Assembly (NCBI GenBank): GCA_900542625.1
Contig: UQOH01000036.1
Coordinates: 1-21,789, forward strand
Length of the DNA stretch: 21,789 bases
Source: an uncultured Fusobacterium sp.
GTDB lineage: Bacteria > Fusobacteriota > Fusobacteriia > Fusobacteriales > Fusobacteriaceae
Direction: 5' to 3'
The number at the start of each line of letters is the position of its first letter. Within the stretch, counting starts at the first letter, position 1. The notes beneath the pieces were generated by a model. The model saw nothing but the letters and a program-made list of their open reading frames with translations, had not been told where the DNA came from and did no database searches. Positions 16,127 to 21,789 of this stretch are shown piece after piece. The translations under genes and the position numbers were made by a program.

Positions 16127-16155
16127 AGTATAAATCATTACACAAATATATTCAA
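16127..16155 (-). promoter_or_regulatory. Predicted sigma-70 promoter for the MATE gene and the 62-aa gene
   Basis: Read on the minus strand: TTGAAT (16150-16155), 17-base spacer, TATACT (16127-16132), about 44 bases upstream of the start codon. It runs back to back with the promoter at 16178-16205. Confidence 0.62.
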
Positions 16156-16177
16156 TAATTTTTTGATATTATTATTC

Positions 16178-16205
16178 TTTACAAAACAATATAAAATGCT
16201 ATACT
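16178..16205 (+). promoter_or_regulatory. Predicted sigma-70 promoter for the threonine-aldolase-like gene
   Basis: TTTACA (16178-16183), 16-base spacer, TATACT (16200-16205), each matching consensus at five of six positions. The predicted leader is about 41 bases and ends in the GGGAGGAAC ribosome site. Confidence 0.62.
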
Positions 16206-16252
16206 TTATATTAGAAGTATAATTTAATTTTTTAAATAAGGGAGGAACATAA

Positions 16253-17290
16253 ATGATCAGCTTTAAAAATGATTATAGTGAAGGAGCACATCCTCGTGTA
16301 TTGGAGGCTCTAATAAAAACAAATCTTGAACAGACAGACGGGTATGGAGAAGATCCTTATACTCTTGAGGCATATGAACTTATAAAAGAAAAAATACAGT
16401 GCAGAGATTGTGATGTTCGTTTTATTGTTGGAGGAACACAAACAAATATGCTTGTAATCTCTCATATTCTTCGTCCTCATCAATCAGTTATTTCTGCTGA
16501 AACAGGACATATTAACGGGCACGAAACAGGTGCAATAGAGGCAACAGGACATAAAGTGGAGCTTGTTCCTGCACCGGAAGGAAAACTTACTCCTGAACTT
16601 GTAAAATCTATTTTAGATAAACATACAGATGCACACAATGTAGAGCCTAAAATGGTATATATTTCAAACCCTACAGAGATAGGAACACTTTATAAAAAAG
16701 CTGAATTAGAGGCTTTATATAATTTCTGTAAAGAGAATGGGCTTTATCTTTTCATGGACGGAGCAAGACTTGCATCTGCACTTACTTCTGAATACAATGA
16801 TATAGAACTTTCAGATTATCCAAAATTCACAGATGTTTTCTATATTGGAGGAACAAAGTGCGGAGCTTTATTTGGAGAAACAGCTGTTTTTGTTAATAAA
16901 AATCTTTTTGAAGGTTTCCAATATGCTATAAAGCAGAGAGGAGCTCTTCTTGCAAAAGGAAGAATGCTTGGACTGCAGTTTGGTGAACTTTTCAGAGATA
17001 ATTTGTATTATGAAATAGGACAGCATTCAAATGATATGGCTATGATGCTTAAAAAATGTTTTGAAGATAATGGATTTAAATTTATGGCTGAATCATACAG
17101 CAATCAGCAGTTCCCTATTCTTCCAAATAAAATTACAGCTGAATTGGATAAGAAATATAAATATACTTTCACTGAAAAATATGATGAGGAAAGCAGTGTT
17201 ATTCGTTTTGTAACTTCTTGGGGAACAAAGAAAGAGAATGTGGAAGAGTTTATAAGAGATTTTAATGAAATCTGTAAGAATATGAGATAA
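16253..17290 (+). CDS. Threonine aldolase-family PLP enzyme (low-specificity L-threonine aldolase-like)
   Basis: A 345-residue fold-type I pyridoxal-phosphate enzyme of the beta-eliminating lyase/threonine aldolase family. It starts MISFKNDYSEGAHPRVLEAL, with TDGYGEDPYT a few residues later. Asp169 and Arg172 in FMDGARL bind the cofactor, and Lys202 in GGTKCGALFGE is the expected Schiff-base lysine. The likely reaction is L-threonine or L-allo-threonine to glycine and acetaldehyde; a related aldolase or lyase activity on another beta-hydroxy amino acid is possible. The start has GGGAGGAAC upstream. It has its own promoter and is transcribed alone. The nearest hairpin after the stop is the second palindromic repeat copy, not an ordinary terminator. 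Confidence 0.88.
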   Translation: MISFKNDYSEGAHPRVLEALIKTNLEQTDGYGEDPYTLEAYELIKEKIQCRDCDVRFIVGGTQTNMLVISHILRPHQSVISAETGHINGHETGAIEATGHKVELVPAPEGKLTPELVKSILDKHTDAHNVEPKMVYISNPTEIGTLYKKAELEALYNFCKENGLYLFMDGARLASALTSEYNDIELSDYPKFTDVFYIGGTKCGALFGETAVFVNKNLFEGFQYAIKQRGALLAKGRMLGLQFGELFRDNLYYEIGQHSNDMAMMLKKCFEDNGFKFMAESYSNQQFPILPNKITAELDKKYKYTFTEKYDEESSVIRFVTSWGTKKENVEEFIRDFNEICKNMR

Positions 17291-17376
17291 GTAACACTAG
17301 AAATTTGAGCCGTTAATTATCTATTGACAGTTCAAACTGAAGGAAATAAAAATAGAGATTACAGCAAAGAATAAAG

Positions 17377-17538
17377 AAACTAAATAAAATTATCGAAATT
17401 AAAAATATCAGCGTAATTTATGCAGCAAATTCATCGTAAAAAACGATATGTTTGAGACTGTAAGTCAAGTTTATCGTTTTTAGATGAATGAGCAATATAA
17501 ATAGCTGATATTTTTTTCTAGATAATTTTATTTAGTTT
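17377..17538 (+). repeat. Palindromic repeat element, copy 2
   Basis: A 162-nt nested hairpin with the same plan and orientation as 14288-14440. The outer arms AAACTAAATAAAATTATC (17377-17394) and the exact complement at 17521-17538 share no sequence with copy 1. The conserved stem is AAAAATATCAGC (17401-17412) with GCTGATATTTTT (17504-17515); GTAATTTATGCAGC and TGAGCAATATAAAT also recur. The inner stem, 17429-17448 with 17472-17489 (core ACGATA with TATCGT), differs from copy 1. The loop contains TGTTTGA and a small GACT-GTA-AGTC hairpin. It lies between convergent genes and is the only hairpin there able to end either transcript. The rest of the gap 17291-17542 holds nothing recognised. Confidence 0.9.
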
Positions 17539-17542
17539 TGTA

Positions 17543-18904
17543 TCAATTTTGAAGTTTTCTTTTCTCTAAATGTTTATTAAAAACTAATGTAAAGACAGTT
17601 ATAGAAGTTACAGCTCCAATACAGTCTGCCACTGACTGAGCATAGAAAGCAGCTCTTGCAGAAAAATAAATAGGCAGAACACATGTGCTCAATGTATAAA
17701 TCATTTTTCTGAACATAGATAAGCTGAATGCTGTTTTAATTCTTCCTACTGCTGTAAATCCGTCAACAAAGCAATATTGGAATGAAAGAGGAATGATACC
17801 CCAAAGGCTTGCTTTGATTCCCCATAATGTAATTTCTGTAAGTTTTTCATCAGATGTAAAGAAATTTATAAAATACGGAGATATGTATTTTGTTAATAAA
17901 AATACTGTACTTGTTATAATTAAAGCTGTTACTATAATATATTTTTCAGCAAGCTTTACTCTGTCTATTTTTTTAGCACCATAATTGAAACTAAGAAGAG
18001 GCTGTGTTCCTCCGCTAAGTCCAAGAAGAGGACCTGTTATTAATAAAAGATAACTTTGTATTATTGTAGCAGAAGAAATAAGTATATCTCCCTGCTCAGC
18101 TCCGCCATATTTCTGCAGCATAGCATTAAGAACAATTAAGATAATACTGTCTGTTGTCATTATAAAAAACGGAGAAAATCCAAATTTGACTATATCTTTA
18201 ATTATTCTGAAAGAATAAGCTCTGAAAGTTATAGGTATTATTATTTTGTTTCCTGTAAGAAATTTAAAAGCAAAAGTAAAAGAGAGAGTCTGAGCAATAA
18301 CAGTTGCCCATGCTGCACCTGCTACTCCCATTTTTAATCCAAAAATAAAAACAGTATCAAGTACTATATTTGTCAAAGCTCCTATGATTACTGTAAACAT
18401 TCCAATCATTGGGAATCCCTGGCAGGTAATAAAAAAATTAAGCCCCACAGCCATAAGAGCAAAGAAAGTTCCCAAAGTATAAATTGTTAGATAAGTATTT
18501 GCATATGGAAAAGTAACAGGACTTGCTCCGAAAAGCATGATCAATTTATTTTTTAAAATCAGAAATAAAATAGTCAGTGTTATTCCAATTACAGAAAGAG
18601 CAAAAAAGCTGTTTGCAAGAATATGTCTTGCTTTGTTAAATTTCTGTTCTCCCATTTTTATTGATATAAGGATAGATCCTCCTATTCCAACAAGAGTACC
18701 AAAAGAAGAAAGAAAAGTTGTGATAGGCCCGCAGACTCCCACTCCTGCAAGAGCAATACTTCCTATTTCAGGAATATGCCCGATATACATTCTGTCAACA
18801 ATACTATACAGCAGATTTACAAGCTGAGCCAACATTGTGGGAATTGCCAGTTTCAAAACAAGCCCTAATACTGAATCATTTCCTAAATCATTCGATAATT
18901 TCAT
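17543..18904 (-). CDS. MATE-family efflux transporter (second)
   Basis: A 453-residue inner-membrane protein with about twelve hydrophobic helices. The start, LAIPTMLAQLVNLLYSIVDRMYIGH, matches helices 1-2 of the DinF/MepA-like MATE branch, as do GVGVCGPITTFLSSFGTLVGIGGSILISIKMGE and, in the second half, GPLLGLSGGTQPLLSFNYGAKK. It is only distantly like the other MATE protein in this window, so this is not a local duplication. It is predicted to export organic cations by ion antiport; the substrate is unknown. AAAGGAG precedes the ATG, and it has its own promoter in the 69-base gap behind the permease pair. The C terminus is short and basic (HLEKRKLQN). Confidence 0.92.
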   Translation of the reverse strand: MKLSNDLGNDSVLGLVLKLAIPTMLAQLVNLLYSIVDRMYIGHIPEIGSIALAGVGVCGPITTFLSSFGTLVGIGGSILISIKMGEQKFNKARHILANSFFALSVIGITLTILFLILKNKLIMLFGASPVTFPYANTYLTIYTLGTFFALMAVGLNFFITCQGFPMIGMFTVIIGALTNIVLDTVFIFGLKMGVAGAAWATVIAQTLSFTFAFKFLTGNKIIIPITFRAYSFRIIKDIVKFGFSPFFIMTTDSIILIVLNAMLQKYGGAEQGDILISSATIIQSYLLLITGPLLGLSGGTQPLLSFNYGAKKIDRVKLAEKYIIVTALIITSTVFLLTKYISPYFINFFTSDEKLTEITLWGIKASLWGIIPLSFQYCFVDGFTAVGRIKTAFSLSMFRKMIYTLSTCVLPIYFSARAAFYAQSVADCIGAVTSITVFTLVFNKHLEKRKLQN

Positions 18905-18940
18905 TTTTTTCTCCTTTTAAGTTTTATCTTCCCAGTTAGT

Positions 18941-18968
18941 AGTATAGCACACTTTAAATATAATTCAA
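18941..18968 (-). promoter_or_regulatory. Predicted sigma-70 promoter for the second MATE gene
   Basis: Read on the minus strand: TTGAAT (18963-18968), 16-base spacer, TATACT (18941-18946). It lies in the gap after the permease stop, so the MATE gene can be expressed independently of the permease pair. Confidence 0.62.
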
Positions 18969-18973
18969 GGAGG

Positions 18974-19540
18974 TTATTCAGATTTTTTACTTTCATTTAA
19001 CTGGTTCACAGCATTTTCATATATTGTTTCAGCATCTTTTTTACTTGTAGTTTTTTCCATAAGAACAGCAAGAACAATGATACCTGCCAGATTTAAACAA
19101 AAACGGATAACTGCAAATCTGCTGCCTAACTGGGATATTTCAAACAGCATCATTGGAATTTTTGTTGTTGACCATGCTCCAATAAAAAGAAATATATTTG
19201 TCAGAGAAACTCCTTTTTTCATAAAGACAGCCGCTATTGGAAATGAAGCATATAAAGGACCTGCAGAAAAAGCACCTAGAGCAAAAGCAAAAATTCCTCC
19301 CTTTATTCCTGCATCTTTTCCCATATATTTCATCATAGTTTCTTTTGGAATCCATACATCCATTAGACCTAAAAGCAGAAATATAGGTGGGATAATAGAG
19401 AGCATTTCCAAAAGATTTTTAAAAGAAAGAGAGGCAATTTCCTGCCCTTTTTCAGGATTAATAAACATTACCAATATATTTACACCTGCCAGTAATAGAA
19501 ATAATTTATATCTTAAAATAAATTTTTTTAATTTCATCAT
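18974..19540 (-). CDS. Permease half B (predicted permease of the DUF318/ArsP-like family)
   Basis: A 188-residue membrane protein with about five hydrophobic segments and a polar C-terminal tail (KKDAETIYENAVNQLNESKK). The core MGKDAGIKGGIFAFALGAFS, then GPLYASFPIAAVFMKKG, corresponds to the glycine/proline-rich repeat of the predicted-permease family that includes ArsP. In ArsP this repeat occurs twice in one chain of over 300 residues; here each gene holds one copy. Its start overlaps the stop of the upstream half A by four bases (ATGA), pointing to coupled translation and a hetero-oligomer. The substrate is unknown; ArsP itself exports organoarsenicals, but no arsenic gene is near. The family call rests on memory of the motif pattern. 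Confidence 0.72.
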   Translation of the reverse strand: MMKLKKFILRYKLFLLLAGVNILVMFINPEKGQEIASLSFKNLLEMLSIIPPIFLLLGLMDVWIPKETMMKYMGKDAGIKGGIFAFALGAFSAGPLYASFPIAAVFMKKGVSLTNIFLFIGAWSTTKIPMMLFEISQLGSRFAVIRFCLNLAGIIVLAVLMEKTTSKKDAETIYENAVNQLNESKKSE

Positions 19541-20016
19541 TTCATAATCACCCCGATTATCAGAGAAGTAATCACAGCAACAATAAGAGAAAAAAGATTT
19601 CTTTTTAATGCAGTGCGTTTTCCAAAATATTTAGTTTCCAAAGGAAGAGTTGCTATACCTACCATCATAAGAGTAGAAATAAATATTGCAATTTGAGCAT
19701 ATCCTGCACCAGCAGCCACAAGAGAAGCAGCCAGAGGAAAGGCAACAAATCCAGGAATAAGAGTAATACATCCGATAACAGCTGCGATTCCCATACCGAT
19801 AATTCCCGAATCCTTTCCAAGAATTTTTGAAATAGTTTGTGCATCAAGGAACGAAAGAATAAAACCGATTAAAAGAAGAACAGCTAATACAGACGGTAAA
19901 ATATTTTCAAAAGATTTCCATGCTTTTTTTAAAGCAATTTTAGTTTTTTCTTTATCTTTAAAAAAAGAAAACAACAGCCAGACAAATGCTGCACCATATA
20001 TAATTTTTGTAAACAT
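19537..20016 (-). CDS. Permease half A (predicted permease of the DUF318/ArsP-like family)
   Basis: A 159-residue membrane protein with about five hydrophobic segments and a basic cytoplasmic stretch (FFKDKEKTKIALKKAWKS) after the first. Its core LGKDSGIIGMGIAAVIGC, then IPGFVAFPLAASLVAAGAG, lines up with the core of half B: GKD(S/A)GI, a Gly, P, FP-x-AA, G, then IFI. The two are therefore ancient homologues and probably form the two halves of one transporter. GGAGG lies upstream of the ATG, and an extended -10 promoter is predicted. Half B starts within its stop codon. Half A has no cytoplasmic tail. Confidence 0.72.
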   Translation of the reverse strand: MFTKIIYGAAFVWLLFSFFKDKEKTKIALKKAWKSFENILPSVLAVLLLIGFILSFLDAQTISKILGKDSGIIGMGIAAVIGCITLIPGFVAFPLAASLVAAGAGYAQIAIFISTLMMVGIATLPLETKYFGKRTALKRNLFSLIVAVITSLIIGVIMK

Positions 20017-20062
20017 ATTTTCCTCCTGTAAATATTCTAATGATATTTAATATGCTGTTTTA

Positions 20063-20071
20063 ATTATACCA
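20063..20071 (-). promoter_or_regulatory. Predicted extended -10 promoter for the permease pair
   Basis: On the minus strand TGGTATAAT, a perfect TGnTATAAT extended -10, lies about 47 bases upstream of the half A start. No good -35 box is visible, as is common for extended -10 promoters. Confidence 0.55.
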
Positions 20072-20101
20072 CAATAAGCAAAGATAATAAATAACTATAA
20101 T

Positions 20102-20125
20102 AAAAAAAGGAGCTGCTGCTCCTTT
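20102..20125 (-). terminator. Rho-independent terminator of the ABC-F gene
   Basis: On the minus strand AAAGGAGC, a 4-nt loop and GCTCCTTT form a perfect 8-bp stem that runs into a T-tract (complement of 20102-20108). It begins 13 bases after the stop codon of the ABC-F gene. Confidence 0.88.
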
Positions 20126-20137
20126 AATTTTTTTTAA

Positions 20138-21751
20138 TTAGTCGTTATCTTTTTCTTCGTCTATTTTCATTTGAATATAGTCATCATAAGTCATAAGCTT
20201 ATCAATAAGTTTTCCGTCAGGAAGAATTTCAATAATTCTGTTTGCAACTGTTTGGATAAACTCGTGGTCGTGTCCGGCAAAAATTATAGTTCCAGGGAAT
20301 TTGATTAATGCTTTGTTAAGAGATGTGATAGACTCAAGGTCTAAGTGGTCTGTAGGGTTGTCAAACATTAAAGCATTTGCTCCAGACATCATCATTCTTG
20401 AAAGCATACATCTTACTTTTTCTCCTCCAGATAAAACTTTTGCTTTCTTTAAAGATTCCTCTCCAGTGAAAAGCATTCTTCCTAAGAATCCTCTTACGAA
20501 AGAATCGTGCTGATCTGGTGAATATGGTCTTAACCAGTCTACAAGGTCAAGGTCCACACCTTCAAAGAAACTAGAGTTATCTTTAGGCATATAAGCATGA
20601 GTTACTGTAACTCCCCATGTGATTGTTCCAGAATCAGGCTCAATATCTCCTGCAAGCAGAGATAAAAGAGTTGTTTTAACTATATCGCTGTCAGACAGGA
20701 ATACAACTTTATCTTTTGTATTGATAGTAAATGATAAGTTATCTATAACTTTTACACCATTGATTGTTTTAGAAAGATTTTCAACTTTAAGCATGTTGTT
20801 TCCAGCTTCTCTTTCAGGTTTGAACTCAATGAATGGATATTTTCTGTTTGATACCTGCATATCCTCAAGCTGTAATTTTTCAAGCTGTTTTTTTCTTGAA
20901 GTTGCCTGTTTAGATTTAGCTGCGTTGGCACTGAATCTAGCAATGAACTCTTGAAGTTCTTGTCTTTTCTGCTCAAGTTTTTTGTTTTTGTTAGATATTA
21001 ATGAAAGCATAAGCTGGCTTGACTCATACCAGAAATCATAGTTTCCAACAAACATTTTAATTTTTCCATAGTCTATATCAGCAATGTGTGTACAAACTTT
21101 ATTTAAGAAGTGTCTGTCGTGTGATACAACTATAACAGTTGTGTTTTCAAGATCCATAAGGAAATTTTCAAGCCATGCAATAGCCTTAACATCAAGTCCG
21201 TTTGTAGGCTCGTCAAGAAGAAGTACATCAGGATTTCCAAATAAACATTGTGCTAAAAGAACTTTAATTTTTTGTGGTTCATTAAGTTCTTTCATAAGCA
21301 TTTCGTGATATTTAGCTTTTAATCCAAGCCCTGTAAGAAGTGTACTTGCTTCAGATTCAGCTTCCCAGCCGTTAAGCTCTGCAAATTCTCCCTCAAGGTC
21401 AGCAGCTCTCATTCCGTCTTCTTCAGTAAAGTCTTCTTTAGCATATATGGCATTTTTCTCTACCATAATATCCCATAATTTTTTATGTCCCATAAGAACA
21501 ACATCTAAAACTTTAACATCTTCATATGCGAAGTGGTTTTGAGAAAGAACAGCCATTCTTTTGTTTTTGTCTAAGATAACCTCTCCCTCAGTTGGAGTAA
21601 TTACTCCAGAAAGTATTTTTACGAAAGTAGATTTACCCGCTCCGTTAGCTCCGATAAGTCCATAACAGTTTCCCGGTGTAAATTTGATATTTACATCTTC
21701 GAAGAGGGCCTTTTTACCTACGCGCAATGTAATATTGTTTGCTGAAATCAT
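20138..21751 (-). CDS. ABC-F family ATPase (YbiT/YkpA-like)
   Basis: A 537-residue soluble protein with two ABC domains and no membrane segments, the ABC-F layout; members act on the ribosome. Domain 1 has Walker A GANGAGKST (Gly34-Thr42), a degenerate signature LNEPQK (156-161) in place of LSGGQ, and Walker B LLLDEPTNGLD (Asp180/Glu181). A charged linker follows, with KNKKLEQKRQELQEF and SKQATSRKKQLEKL. Domain 2 has an eroded Walker A, SDSDIVKTT (Lys359), an intact LSGGEKVR signature, and DNPTDHLD (Asp464, Asn465) where the catalytic Glu would be. From memory, some of this erosion is usual in the YkpA branch. AGAGG precedes the ATG. There is no sign that it is a resistance-type (Vga/Msr) protein. 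It is transcribed alone. Confidence 0.92.
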   Translation of the reverse strand: MISANNITLRVGKKALFEDVNIKFTPGNCYGLIGANGAGKSTFVKILSGVITPTEGEVILDKNKRMAVLSQNHFAYEDVKVLDVVLMGHKKLWDIMVEKNAIYAKEDFTEEDGMRAADLEGEFAELNGWEAESEASTLLTGLGLKAKYHEMLMKELNEPQKIKVLLAQCLFGNPDVLLLDEPTNGLDVKAIAWLENFLMDLENTTVIVVSHDRHFLNKVCTHIADIDYGKIKMFVGNYDFWYESSQLMLSLISNKNKKLEQKRQELQEFIARFSANAAKSKQATSRKKQLEKLQLEDMQVSNRKYPFIEFKPEREAGNNMLKVENLSKTINGVKVIDNLSFTINTKDKVVFLSDSDIVKTTLLSLLAGDIEPDSGTITWGVTVTHAYMPKDNSSFFEGVDLDLVDWLRPYSPDQHDSFVRGFLGRMLFTGEESLKKAKVLSGGEKVRCMLSRMMMSGANALMFDNPTDHLDLESITSLNKALIKFPGTIIFAGHDHEFIQTVANRIIEILPDGKLIDKLMTYDDYIQMKIDEEKDND

Positions 21752-21789
21752 ATCATACCTCTTTTTCGTGAAATTATTGTTTTGCAGTA

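Noticed and set aside
16084..16252. Riboswitch upstream of the MATE gene
   Set aside because: The leader is only about 40 bases, AT-rich and without conserved paired elements; back-to-back promoters explain the region.
19077..19547. 156-codon open frame on the plus strand across the permease half B gene
   Set aside because: It mirrors the coding frame of a clear membrane protein on the other strand, has no ribosome site, and its translation resembles no known family.
20138..21751. ABC-F gene as a decaying pseudogene
   Set aside because: The frame is full length with intact Walker A1, Walker B1 and signature 2, good ribosome site and terminator; partial motif loss occurs in functional members of this branch.

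Overview
The window is AT-rich DNA that looks like a Fusobacteriota chromosome, most likely Fusobacterium; the species cannot be set from the sequence. The pointers are a typical fusobacterial autotransporter barrel, AGA as the main Arg codon, strong AAGGAGG-type ribosome sites, and a pyruvate-to-acetate fermentation block next to LPS-type glycosyltransferases. No tRNA, rRNA, CRISPR array, insertion sequence or phage gene was seen.

Layout. (1) 1-4200, plus strand: the 3' end of an HU/IHF-family protein, a short autotransporter and two tandem GT8 glycosyltransferases. They are tightly spaced, look like one operon, and end at a bidirectional terminator (4214-4245). (2) 4260-6672, minus strand: an operon of a 101-aa coiled-coil protein, recR, and an adenosine-deaminase-like hydrolase of the ADGF/ADA2 type. 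(3) 6885-7961: ftsY, divergent from that operon. (4) 8173-14176: pta, ackA and a pyruvate:ferredoxin oxidoreductase. Together they convert pyruvate to acetyl-CoA, acetyl phosphate and acetate with ATP formation. All three share a codon bias typical of very high expression. (5) 14472-16083, minus: a MATE transporter followed by a 62-aa gene. (6) 16253-17290: a threonine-aldolase-family enzyme, divergent from the MATE gene. (7) 17543-20016, minus: a second MATE transporter with its own promoter, and a two-gene permease whose halves resemble each other. (8) 20138-21751, minus: an ABC-F ATPase.

Three observations stand out. First, two copies of an unnamed ~155-nt palindromic repeat (14288-14440 and 17377-17538) each sit between convergent genes. 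They share conserved boxes, but their outer and inner stems differ completely in sequence while staying self-complementary. Second, the oxidoreductase has Val980 where the family has the Mg/thiamine-diphosphate-binding Asp of its GDG motif, and that GTC is the only in-frame GTC I could find in the gene. Third, its leader can form two mutually exclusive hairpins, one starting at the predicted transcription start.

Stretches without a gene: 6673-6884, 7962-8172, 10460-10585, 14177-14471, 16084-16252, 17291-17542 and 20017-20137. Their promoters, terminators and repeats are listed; I saw nothing else in them.
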